This document shows, one piece after another, positions 26,525-38,420 of a DNA stretch of 64,000 nt. Below the pieces are notes generated by a model. That model had not been told where the DNA came from and did not search any database. It saw nothing but the letters and a program-made list of their open reading frames with translations. Position numbers and translations under genes: made by a program. Origin of the DNA: Dirofilaria immitis (Eukaryota > Nematoda > Chromadorea > Rhabditida > Onchocercidae); assembly GCA_024305405.1 (NCBI GenBank), contig JAKNDB010000107.1, forward strand, positions 2,542,001-2,606,000, in the 5' to 3' direction. The number at the start of each line of letters is the position of its first letter. Positions within the stretch are counted from its first letter, which is position 1.

Positions 26525-26683
26525 ATTCACTACAAAAGAGCTGGTATCCATCACTAGTTGAGTATAATAAGAGTTGAGTATAATATGACAATACGATTAA
26601 AGTAAAATTAGAATTAAAATATCATTATTAAAAAAACTGCTCACTGCTTCTTTTAATGGATACCAGTTCCTTTTATTGTGAAT
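26525..26683. repeat. Imperfect inverted repeat, 27-nt arms about 105 bp apart
   Basis: The arm at 26525-26551 (containing GAGCTGGTATCCAT) is the reverse complement of the arm at 26656-26683 (ATGGATACCAGTTCC...), about 22 of 27 matching. The interior holds a 15-bp direct repeat GTTGAGTATAATA. It could be a tiny MITE relic or a hairpin; no target-site duplication is obvious. Confidence 0.6.
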
Positions 26684-27466
26684 TTGTTTACAATGTTTTA
26701 GTAATATTTATGATCTCTTAGATTAAAAATGAAATTAGTAGTTGGTAAATGCTCACAATTTTCCAGAGTTTTATATTTATTAGTTGATATTTTCGAAGTA
26801 TTTATAGAATACAAAAATATCTTGAATATCTCGATCGGTTATTCTGGCAGTTTCTTTACTTTTAAGTAAAAATTTTATTTAATCTCTTTACTTTCTTTTA
26901 GTGATTTGAAATTAATAAAATTTAATGTCAGATTTGAGATTTGATCAACCATGACAGCTTCTTTGTCAAATTTTTGAAGCCAAGAAGCTTTGATAATGGC
27001 TTAAACGATCGGCAACAAATGCAGTAAATAGAAATAGAAATTCAAATAGAAATTGGATAAAATGCAAATTTATTGCAAAAAATTGAATTTTGAATTTAAT
27101 ACATAATGTTTGGTTAAAGATACTTTAGAACAAAAACGTTATCAAAAATTCAAACAATTTTTATACTTATTTTATGGTCGACTTCATGATTATTTTATAA
27201 TCAAAAATGAGAAAGAGTGCATTGATATAAAGTCTATTATTCATGAAGCTGATAAGTCAATCGCTCCATAACGCTTACTTTTCCTAACTTATGTACCAAA
27301 ACTGGAGGTAATAATTTGCATTCGATAAAATCTGCTTAATTCATTCATCATACAACTTGCTAAAATACGCTATGGTTGACTTTTGAAAAAACGAACTAAA
27401 AAAATTTTCAACTGTTTTTTTCTTATTTTCATTTTTACATTGGAACTAGGTGTGAATTCTATCGTA

Positions 27467-27497
27467 CGTGTTATTGATTTAAAAAATCAATAACACG
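27467..27497. repeat. Perfect 14-bp hairpin
   Basis: CGTGTTATTGATTT at 27467-27480 and its exact reverse complement at 27484-27497, with a three-base AAA loop. It sits in the gene desert. Confidence 0.85.
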
Positions 27498-28761
27498 AAT
27501 TATCAGCATTTCGTATATTAAATGGATTCAAAAGAATTTTCGGGTAAGTCATTTTAGAATATACAGGATCTGCGAAGTAATGTAAATTTTCTCATTGCTT
27601 TTTCTACTCGATAATATATAATTATTAATTATTTTTGTTACGATTTATTAAATCAAACTTATTTTCACAATTCAGTAGCATAAAATATTACAAAAATTGC
27701 AGAGGATTTTTTAAAATAGTTCTTTTGAAACATAGTTGTTTCGAAACATATAACTTTCTATTATAACATTATTTTAATGAGGTCAGACTTCCTGTAGTTT
27801 AGCTAGCATGAATTCATTCGTCAGATAGGATGAGAAAGGAAAATCGAAATCAAAAAAATAAATAAGAAATCGAAATCAAAGGTTCATCGCGAATGTAACC
27901 AAAGAAATACTATTATGAAGAATGAAGAATAAAACTTGAGTGCTTACTATGCTCGGCAGATGTAAAAGCTTTCTTCCATAATTTCAAAAGTGATTCATTG
28001 CTAATAACGATGATTGAAAATCAGTGACTACACATTACTACCTGTACGACCAGTCCTTCATTAAGTTCTACAGTCATTACGCTTCTACCATATGAAAGAT
28101 AGGGAAAAGAAAAGAATCTTAAACATAATAATTCATAAAATTTTATCAAATAAAAATTATTCGGTCGTTCATTTCATTGCTATTCTCTCGGGAGATTTTT
28201 ATAACGATGATCAATATTATTGCTTAAATTTGCATATAAATATATTTTTAATCAATCGAAATGCCTAAATGATCATTTGTTATCTTTTAAATAGAATGAA
28301 TTTATATTTGGAACAACTCTATAATGCACAAAAAGCAACATGTTATTGTATAAAATTGTTTATTCCGAATTAATTGATAATATGCAAATGTGCATTTGTT
28401 AACAGTTGAAGATATACAAATATCAAATTTGTTATCTTTTGAAATTTCTTAAATGAATAGTTATGACATGTTTTTAGGGCATGAACGATGGAATATTAAA
28501 AAACGAGCAGAAATGTTTGCAAAAATATAAAATTCGAAAGCCTAAAATTAGCAGAAATTAAATGAAATTCAAAGAAATGAAATTCATAATTTCAGAAATT
28601 CGAGAAATTCCTAAGAGAATAGGAGAATTTTCTTTGCATTTCAACGAAATTTAATTGTACTAAACCAATTTATTACTCGAAAATAAAAAATTAATGCTCG
28701 TAGCAATTACGATGCTATCAAAGATTTATTGTTAGCTGCTATTTATTTCTATCTGTAACTG

Positions 28762-28864
28762 TTAGAACTCTGGCTCAGGCTTTCCTCAATGTTTCTGAGT
28801 TCATTTACGTTGCCGCGCTAAATTCTCACGATGAGCATTTATCTCTCTGTGTCCAGGCACAGCT
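28762..28864. other. Extra block of about 103 bp present only in the left arm
   Basis: Between TATCTGTAACTG and TTCCTTCTTTTTCTTC the left arm has about 103 bp, noticeably richer in G+C (CTCTGGCTCAGGC, GTTGCCGCGC), that are absent from the right arm at about 44470. It lies about 200 bp upstream of carbonic anhydrase copy 1, so the two copies differ in promoter-proximal sequence. Confidence 0.7.
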
Positions 28865-29066
28865 TTCCTTCTTTTTCTTCTTTTTCTTTCTTTTAAATAA
28901 AATACAAAATTCATTCTGTTTTATCCATGAGAAATTAATTAATTGAAATCTTTCTCTGATTTTCATTTATAATAATAAAATGATGACAGCTAAAGAGTAT
29001 GTTATACACTAAGAGATATTTTAAAAAATATTTCTTGAAAAATTTAGATCCGATAAAACATAACTA

Positions 29067-31379
29067 ATGGCTGCTATTGATTCTTCTACAACAGTGAAGA
29101 AAAAGAAATCAAAAACAGGTATGATAAAGAGTAGTTTGAATTAGTACTATTATTAGTAGAATTATAATTATTATCAGCAAAAGATAGAAATTCCGATAGT
29201 GTCTAGTGAATGCTGCATATATGAATTTCTATATCATGTTTATTTACATTTTATTGCACATATAAATATCATGTTTAATTTTATTTTTAAATAACTTTTT
29301 AGTAATTTGGTACTTTCGACCTTTAATTCAAAAATATGGAGTATGTATTTTTAAATACTACTTTAATCTATCCAAATCATTTCTGGCAGTAATTTAAACC
29401 CTAATATTATTAAATTATTCAAGTACTTTAATAATACCTTATAAAGTCAATTACTATGAACAACATTTTTGTTTGATTTCAGATGGAACCAAAGGACGAA
29501 AGAAACAAAGTCCAATAAACATCACAAATGTTATAACCAATCAAGACAGCATGCTGAAAGCATCAAAACTCAAATTTTCTTATACGATCGGTGATCTGAA
29601 AACAATTGAGGTCTAGTAATTCATAAATCTTTTAGAGCTTGCAATTTGGAGCGCTATTTTATAATTAATAAATTACAATAGCTGAAAGTACTGCTTGAAA
29701 GAGAAATCATTGAATGATTTCAGGTAACTGGAGAAGGTTTACATGCAAAATTGATGATGGATGCACTTCAGGTAAATTTCATTTTATTTTGCATTTCAAT
29801 GCATCTTATTCGATAAAAATTTGGATAATGAAATGAAATCATTCAATTTTATGATACAATTCCTGAAACATTTATATAAATATCATTCCAATTAACAAAC
29901 AACAGAAATAAGTCATTCACTTAATAATTTTTCGTTTTTCTTCAAAAAGGAAATAGGAATGTTTTTATTTTCAGAATTAACTGCATCACATCTTCCAGAC
30001 GTTTACAAACTTTGGGAATTCCATGCTCATTGGGGTACGGAAAAAGATTATGGTAGTGAACATTTAATTAATGGAAAAGGCTTTTCTGCTGAGGTTTGCG
30101 ATCATTTCATTTTGTTAACAAATGATAGAAATGAGATAGCATAAATGATAAAGTGATTTGACATTTCATTTTTATAGTTACACTTTGTTTTCTGGAACAA
30201 AAAATATGGCGAATTTAATAAATGCTTAAATAAATATGATGGATTGACAGTATTGGCTGTTTTCATGCAAGTTCGTTTATATTTTTCGGTTTTATTTTAT
30301 TTTTATTTTCATTGCATTATTTCAAATTTCAATTAAGAAGATTAATCAGCAACTATTAATCAATATAGATGAGTTGAAGCTATTGATAAAGCAATTAATA
30401 TCAAAAGCCTATTTGAACTTAAAAATCTTTGATCGTAACGTTTCATCAGATCTTAAACTATATATTGTATATAAAATTAATTAAATTATTTGATCTTGGA
30501 ATTTCACATTTGTAATAATAATATGACGGAAATTATATGCTAATAGTCCAATCGCATTCATATTTTCCCATACAAAATGCGAATTTCTTTCTTTAGGAAC
30601 AATTGATGAATTGATGCTTTTCAAATTTATTCAGGAAGACTCAATTGATAACGAGAATTTTTCACCAATCATTGATGGTATTCGCAATTCGTTAGGCAAT
30701 TTAAATCGTGTCGAATTAGAACCAAAATTTGATCCACTTAGATTACTTCCAGGCAAACATTTTATATAAATTATTGGAATAATATGCAGAAATATGAAGA
30801 AATTTATTTTTATAATTAAAATTTAATTCATAAAAACGGAATGTATCATAGATAGTCTGATTACTTTCAGGCAAACTCTCTTATTATACATATGAAGGAT
30901 CATTGACATCAAAACCATTCCATGAATGTGTCATATGGACAGTACTAAAACATCCTAATACCATAAGTTCCAAACAGGTAATTATTGTAATGAGCATGAC
31001 ATTGTCATATCTTTCTAATTAATCTTAAAATATCCTTTTTTTTTTATTTTCGTTCACTGATTACTCATTAATAAACCTTCTTAAAAAAGAATGCAAAGTT
31101 GTCTTTCTCTGTCTGAATATTTCCATGATAATTTTATTTCAAATGTAACGAAATTACGAATAATTTAGCAAAATGTTTTAATAATTAATTATTTTTAAAT
31201 TATGCGACAAATAGAAAATTAAGCATATCTTATCAAAATTATTATCAAAGATAAAAAATTTCTTTTCTTATACATAGCTGGAATTATTACGACAAATTGT
31301 TCCCAGAAATTGTCGACTTCAACATCCGCTAAATGAACGTCAAGTAAAACGCTCATTCAAATTTGTCAAAAAATCCTAA
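29067..31379 (+). CDS. Alpha-carbonic anhydrase, copy 1 (frame broken by one base)
   Basis: Exons 29067-29118, 29483-29610, 29724-29771, 29975-30093, 30178-30270, 30635-30752, 30871-30977 and 31278-31379. No signal peptide; a Lys-rich start (TVKKKKSKT) leads straight into QSPINI, so the usual N-terminal segment is short and the enzyme is probably cytosolic. It hydrates CO2 to bicarbonate. All three zinc His are present: FHAHWG gives two and LHFVFWN the third; GSEH supplies the conserved Glu, and GSLTSKP holds the Thr of the proton relay. The usual proton-shuttle His region reads TGEGF, so the shuttle His is absent. The third exon has T3 at about 29738-29740 where copy 2 has T4, which shifts the frame here; otherwise the coding sequence matches copy 2. 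The intron 30753-30870 is of GC-AG type. Confidence 0.88.
30753..30870 (+). other. GC-AG intron bounded by an 18-nt direct repeat
   Basis: The donor is CCAG|GCAAAC and the acceptor TTTCAG|GCAAAC. The sequences GATTACTTCCAGGCAAAC (ending 30758) and GATTACTTTCAGGCAAAC (ending 30876) differ at one base and lie 118 bp apart, equal to the intron length. Splicing gives Leu-Leu-Pro-Gly-Lys-Leu. The same structure is in copy 2. It fits intron birth by tandem duplication of exon sequence holding an AG|GC site. Confidence 0.78.
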
Positions 31380-31654
31380 TATAATAATGATAACTGATAT
31401 GAATTATCAACAAGTATATTTTATCTTTGCTTTAAATTATTTGTCATTACTTCTTATTGATAGATCATTGAGATTAGATTAAAGTGTTAATATAAATGAT
31501 TAAGCATTTGAATATTAGTGATAAAATGTTAAGAAGTAGAATAGGCAATGTGATTAATTTACATATTATCGTTGTTGACAATAAATTGTCTGATTTATGT
31601 TACTAAGGAATAATGAATCATTTAGATAAATGATATGAAATATATGTGAACATA

Positions 31655-32407
31655 TTACCAAACAGAACAACGTTTTCTAGGATTTAATAGACTTCCAGAC
31701 GGACAATTAAAAGTTTTGCTAAATTCAGGCAAATTTGAAAGTGCGCCATTAACGCGATACATTGCTGGACTATGTTCATTAGTAAGTACTTGCTTTATTT
31801 GTGCTTCCTTCGTCTGATGACTGCACCAAACCTGAAATGCTTCCTTCCTTACTTCCTCTTATCGATAACAACCGGTTGATAAAAATTTCAAACAAATCTA
31901 TTACTCTCTATCTGGACTAATATTTTGGGTAATTTTAACTACGACATATTGTGGTGAAATTTAGGTAAAATGGGCTAATTGAATTTAAAGAAATTCTAAT
32001 ATAAGTAAACTGACTAAATAAAATTATTTGTATTTTATTTTGAGTTGTACTCACCTGTGCAAAAGAAAGAAAAAATAATTGATCGTTGGTGAAATTTGAT
32101 ATACCTGGTAAGTGAGACTTAAAATGACCTGAATCACCTGAATGACCAATTTGTCTCATATAGTTTCTATATGCCTACAAAGCGGAAAAAAAAACATATA
32201 TTAATACGATGATGATATATGCATTAAACAATAAGTTGTGCTTTTAGAGGTTTTTAAAGGAATTCAAAGATTGCCGAAATTAATTGGGTAGTAAATTATT
32301 AATTGAAAATTTACTTTCCTCAATAGAAATTAAATGTTTACTCGAAATGATTGTTTAATGCCACCGTTGTCAGCGATATTTTCTCCTAATGTAAGCTTTC
32401 CGTTAAC
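31655..32407 (-). pseudogene. Three-exon 3' fragment of the neprilysin gene
   Basis: Exons 32407-32342 (GENIADNGG, third zinc ligand), 32174-32055 and 31831-31655 (ends with CSVW and TAA) duplicate the last three exons of the complete M13 gene at 40916-41668, with no differences seen. The HExxH exon, the whole N-terminal part and any promoter are missing because the duplication ends in the preceding intron near 32643. It converges with carbonic anhydrase copy 1 exactly as the full gene converges with copy 2. It cannot make an active peptidase, although antisense or read-through transcription is possible. Confidence 0.9.
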
Positions 32408-32643
32408 CTGCAAATTTTTCAGAGAATATGTAACTGAAATGAATAACCTTAATTTCATCTTATTCGATTGTACCAATTAAGAATTTACTTTAACAAGAAA
32501 GATAGTCAACTCAATGATATTATAATTTTCTGGAAACCTGGATTTCAAAGAATAAAGTGAATTGGAATTGGTTTATTAAAATTACTATCTTTTGCCACAA
32601 TATTTCTACTATGATCGAATCTCAGGATCCTTTCATCTTCCAA

Positions 32644-33966
32644 TTCAGGATTGGTTCATCATCTTCCAAGTGTACTGTAAGTTTAAAATGTACAAAAATT
32701 AGAAGAAATTGATATTCAATAGAATTTACACTCATTCATGTTTATCATAATGATTTCCTATCGAATTTTCTGCTTTGCTGAAAAAATTTTTGAACAGTTT
32801 TCAAACGTATAATTTTTGCATTGCTGAGAAGACAGTCTATGACTTAATGTTCCATATAGCCAGAAAAAGAAAATGATGACATTAAAAACTTGTCTTAATA
32901 TTAAATGTAATATATAAATTTCCATCCTTATGTATGTCATCGTTTATCTTTCATTATCATTACTAACTTTTTTAGAAATCATTTTTCAATATTTTACTCA
33001 GAGTATTGAATTCGATCGTTAACCATTTCTGATCATTAAAAAGGGAGAAAGAAAAAAAAAGTTAACCGATGCAGGAATATAATAGATACACAGTTACCAA
33101 TTATATAACACACAACCATAAACAAATCGATGTGTTTGCAAACATTTTCAGCCGAAAATTTATTACCAAACAATTCTTCACTTTTAACTTCTATAATTTC
33201 AAATTTTCATACTATTGTTCATGCTTTGTTCTCAACTTTTTCCGTTTTGTGTACTTTCTTTCTGATTTTCTCCAGTCAAAAGTTTGTGAAATATTATCTG
33301 TCGAATCCAAGATCCTTCCATTTCTTAATGCTAATCGTAATTTTTTTCCTAATATTTAATTTTCCATTGTTAGTTCTCTAACTTTAACTACTGGATTTTA
33401 GGATAAGTAAATTTCGATTAAATAAATTTCTTTTTGTGTTCTAACAATATTTTTTACTTGTTCAATTATTAACTTGGTAAGTTATTTTAAACTTAATGGT
33501 CAAAAATGTAATTTGCGTTTCCTTCAGAAACGTCGATTAATTGTCAATCTTCTTGCTTAAAAAGAATATCCTTATCTTCAATTATCATATTAGCCGATTG
33601 TGGCTATGAAGAAATAACCTGGCGATGTTTTTGTACAACAAAATTTTTGTTTTTGTAGCGTTCCAATATTGTTTGCAAGTAAGAAAGTTATTTTCAAACC
33701 CAACTTTAGAGGGAACAAAATTTTTGGATAAAATTTTCAAAATCAGCTAATCTGATCTGAAATTTAATTTTCTGTGAGGAAATAATTAGTATTTCATGCA
33801 CTGTTCATTTTGGCTATTGTAATGTAATATTTATGATGATTGCGACGACATTAGAAACATCATACTTCGAGATATTGGAAATTATTTGAATATCGCGCAT
33901 TTTGATATGTTTGAAAAACTCTGAAGATTTCAGGACTTTTCGATATTATTTCATTATAATAAATTT
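32644..33966. other. Unique spacer upstream of the neprilysin gene
   Basis: About 1.3 kb with no counterpart in the right arm. It should contain the neprilysin promoter. Short ORFs at 33069-33381 are hydrophobic by virtue of T-richness and have no family features. Confidence 0.5.
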
Positions 33967-36900
33967 ATGGACAAACTAGCAATTCTCTGTATTCTACTGT
34001 TGAACTTCATTTCTTACAGTAATTCATTTCCTCATTTCAACTGAAATAAAATTTTAACTCTTCGTTTATTGGTTTTAAATTTTATTCCCGATAGTATTTT
34101 ATTTTAATAATTCAATACCTAGCTAGCGGATAGGAAAAAAGGCTGAATATGTTCTAGCATGCAATATAAAGAAATCAACCTGTTTCATCAGAATCATCCG
34201 CAATCTGTTCGATAATTTCGTTTTTATATTAGCTTATTATCTTAATCTCATTCTAATCGATTATCTGACTTCAGAATTTTCCAATTAGGACAACGTAAAA
34301 GCAAGATTCAAATTTGTGCAAATTACGGATTTTATACTGTAACCAACATAATTTCATCAAAACAATAGTGATATTAAAAACATGAAAGCTGATTGCTTAA
34401 GCCATTTTTATGGTGTCTAAATTAACCTACGAAAGTAAGTAACGTAATTAATTACCTGAAAAGTTATGACATTATGAAAGGATATTTCTCGATGTTTGAT
34501 TGATAAATAAATGCTACTCCTGTACCCTTCTGGTTTTCATATATTCGTCATTTATAGCATTTACAAATGGTATTATAAACAATGATGAGTCATTACTAAG
34601 CTGGAACTTCAAAGCCTATTCTTTATCTAAAGAAACGAATAATGAGAGTGACGAAACTGAGTACGCCACTGCTGTCTACAACATCGTAAGTGTGATATGT
34701 TTGATACGATATGTTTAATATTTTTGGATTTTTTTCTAAAATTTTAAGCTTGATAGAATGATAAATTTTAGTAGAAATTCCTTCGCATAACCGGAAAAAA
34801 ATATAGGAAGTACTAGACCAGGGCAAAACCTTAACCATATCATTGATGATTTGTTGCAGATAAATTCGATGAACACAACAGTGAATCCATGCGATGATTT
34901 TTTCAATATTCTTGTGGGCGATGGATTCATGAGCATCCGATACCGGATGATAAGTCGGGGTACGGAACATTTATAATAACTACCAGCATGATTCGACATC
35001 AAATGAAAGGTAATATGAATATAATTTTTTCAAGCAAAAAATGATACCTGAAAATATCTATTACTTTTTAGTTTATCTTCTCATTTCAAATCATTCGCAT
35101 ATAATCTAAAAATTTCGAATAAAAGTTAAATTTTTGAATAAAAATAAGGTTAAGCGAACTATTTACTTTTTTCGATATGCTTCAATAATTTATAAAAATT
35201 TTATTTGCTGATCCTTCAAAAACACTTTTTCTCATCCTATTCATTTCTTGCGACAGAGAAATTTATGCATTTTGGGTAAAACTGTATCATGAAAAGCAAG
35301 TATGAAATGTTAATCATTAAAATTATATCATTTAATCAATTCACTTCTTGAGATATTTCCTTTAAAAGTTATTTTTAATATGGTAATTTCTATCGTAAAA
35401 AAACGAAAAAAAAACATTTTTTGTAGGGGAACGATTTGTTTCATAGACAATTATATTTGAAAAGAGTTGTTGGATCGGAAGTCACTAATAATTACAGTAG
35501 AAAACAAATTATTCCAATATTTGGGGATCGTTAAGAGTTTTCGGAGTCGCTTGTCGCTGCATGAAGGGATCATTTCCTATAGTAGCAAGAGTCCGATTGT
35601 AGCCCAACCGTTTACCACTGGAACCTTATTAAAAGATAGTGCTTCCAAAACACCCTTTGAACAGTAACAGAATATCTATATGTTCTTCATGGGGCAGAAT
35701 ATGTGCAAAGAGTAATATGAGATACATGAGATAAAGAAATAAGACTATCTACACATACGTAGGATAAATCAATGGTATACCATGTAATATAGATTGATGG
35801 AAACAAAGGAAGTTGATTGTTTCCACATCTATCTATATTTGTTGATATACATGAGATGAAGGAAGTAAAGAGCGTATGATGGCGGTAAAATTGTTTGTAA
35901 ACAGCGATGGCAATCGATAATATTCTGGTAATAAACACGTGATGAAAATTGAATTTGGTATTAACTGAAGATTAAGAAAATCAGCTTCTTAAACCTGACT
36001 GTCAATTATGAATAATGACACAATTCCTTCGTTTTAGCACTGCTGGAATCAAACGATAAGATAACACCGAAATGTATTGATATGGCTCGTATTTTTTACA
36101 ATGCATGCATGAATGTTGACGAATTTAGTGTAACAAATATAGAGTATGTTTTTTCGAAAACAAAAATAATATTTTAGGGTATGCTAAAACAAATTTATAA
36201 ATGAACATATGATCTGATAATATTTATAGACAATTGATCGAAATGTTCCGTAAAATTGGTAAATGGCCATTACTTGAATCAGATTGGAAAAAATATACGC
36301 TCAATATGACGGATATGTTAGCATTAATAACCGAAACTTTTGGTGATTCAATCCTATTCAGGCTATTCGTTGATGCTGAAGCCAAAAATACTACAATTCA
36401 TAGTTTATATGTAAATAAACAACATTAATTTAATAGATAATTTTCAACAACGACTTGCAAATATTATAAAAATGAATATTGAAATAAATAAAACATGCAT
36501 CGATTTCTATATCATATTTATCGCTGCATAATTTTTAGTAATTTAATAGCAATTATATATCAAAATTTTCTAAATGAAAACATATTAGCATAAAAAAGCA
36601 CTTTTTATCTTTTCAAACAAAAATAATTGCTAATTTTTAGATAGATCAAGCTAATTTGGGACTTGGTAGTGGCACTCGAGATTATTATTTGAATCAAATA
36701 AATTTCCCGAAGCTTTTGGAAGCTTATAAAAATACCAATTAGATAGCCTGGAATTGGTATTGAACAGAGCTAACATTAGCTATGACGTATCTCAATTAGC
36801 AACCGATGTAAACGATATAATTGCATTTGAAATAGAACTTGCCAAGGTATTTCAGTTTTATTTTCAACCTGATTTCTATCACATTGTGATATGAAGCTAT

Positions 36901-38372
36901 AAGCTATAAGGGAAATATAAATAAATGACATCAGCTTGTGGACGAATGATAATTCTGAAATTATTGAAATCGAAATTAAAATAAATTTCAAAAGTGGTTA
37001 TTTATCTTTTTTAGTAGACCTGCATTGTTATCCATGCTAGTAATTAGAATAAAAAGAGTTGCAAATGAAATTTTGTTTCGATCGCCTACATAAACTTTAA
37101 GTTTTCGCATATGACATAAAATTGCAATGAATAATATGACTCTGTGGAATTTCATGACGGACAATCGTGTACTTATAGATACGTTTTTTGCTGCAGAATT
37201 TGAAAACTTTTAGCTAAAACTTAATTTTAGTTCATTGAGCCCGAAGCAAATCGACGTAATAGTTCACGTTTATATAATAAAAAATTATCGCCGATCTATA
37301 TACATTGTTTCCACAGGTTTTTCTTAATTTTCATGATTACTTGACATATGATACAATTAATCATTACCATGCTTATTGCATTTTTTCTAAACATAAATTA
37401 AATTGAAAATTTGAAGTAAATTAGAATTGAAATTGATGAATAAAATTAGAATTTTTTTATTTTGAATATTATTTTAATCAAAATTTATCCTCAATTTCTA
37501 GTAAGAATTATATATTTCAGATTGATTGGGTGAAATTTATGATCCGTTTAACACCAACTTCGATACATGACATAATTGATAATAATACGAATATTATAAT
37601 TCAAGAAGTGCAATATATGAGAAATTTATCAAATTTATTGAGCATAACCAACGAACGTACCTTGGCCAATTATATTTTTTGGAGAACGATTGATAGTTGG
37701 GATGATATACTGGGATCAAAATTTGATGACATTCGACTGGTATTTATTTATAAACTATAATCAGTTCTTTTTTCACCATGAACTATATTTAATTATATAT
37801 AATTGATAAGCATTAACAAATTAGTAAATTATATATTGATAAATTCTTCATACTTTTTTTTGCTTTTTTCAGATTAGGAATAATATTTGAATTAAAAATT
37901 AGCCCCAATTTTCAAAGAAAAAGAAAATACCATAATTATAATCATGCGTTCAGCATATTGTCATAGTATATTGTACTACCGTAACATAATATATTATCAT
38001 AGTATGCTGAATGGATAATTATGGTAATTTTTAAATGAACAACAGGAAATTTTATAGAAATTAATGCATGTAATGAACGGTCAGCAAAAATTAATGCCAC
38101 GTTGGCAACGATGTGTTCAAAAATCAGAAGATGTATTAGCACAAGCTACTGGTGCTCTATTTGTTCGAAAACATTTCAATTTAAAAACACGAAAGGAAGT
38201 AACGGTATAATTTTATTTATTACTCATGAAATTCCAATTACTAAATTTTTTTATAATTACATATTAAATTAAATTCAAAAATAAAAATAAAATTTGCCAT
38301 TAATTAAGAATTGAAAATATGTCGTGCAACCATATAATATTGAAATATTTCTTTGAAAAGCTTTCAACTCCC

Positions 38373-38420
<48 letters not shown>

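Larger units (their letters stand above)
22811..28629. other. Gene desert of about 5.8 kb upstream of SDHA
   Basis: No exon set with family features was found on either strand. It holds the SDHA promoter (immediately right of 22810), a diverged repeated segment (23357-23412 and about 24470-24530), a two-copy 37-bp tandem repeat at 25907, an imperfect inverted pair at 26525/26656 and a perfect hairpin at 27467-27497. Around 23.4-23.7 kb the G+C content is clearly higher than in the rest of the desert. Short ORFs there (such as 23294-23590 on the minus strand) have no supporting features. Confidence 0.5.
28630..32643. repeat. Left arm of an inverted duplication (about 4 kb)
   Basis: It matches 40677-44578 in reverse complement. 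From about 28880 to 32643 the two arms are nearly identical: all carbonic anhydrase exons and the last three neprilysin exons read the same apart from one deleted T. The outer edge (28630-28880) is more diverged and includes an extra block of about 103 bp. Similarity stops near 32643, inside what is a neprilysin intron in the right arm. Confidence 0.92.

Noticed and set aside
34500..34718. 72-codon ORF with a hydrophobic start as the neprilysin N-terminus
   Set aside because: It opens with TTG, not ATG, and is preceded by an in-frame stop. A better solution is the signal-peptide exon 33967-34018 spliced to the TTTATAG acceptor at 34557, which keeps the frame.
34623..34970. 115-codon minus-strand ORF
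   Set aside because: It runs antisense to two confirmed neprilysin exons and an intron and has no domain features.
38378..38417. Replication origin or CRISPR-like array at AT repeats
   Set aside because: Plain (AT)n microsatellite; no spacers or repeat units, and the organism is a eukaryote.
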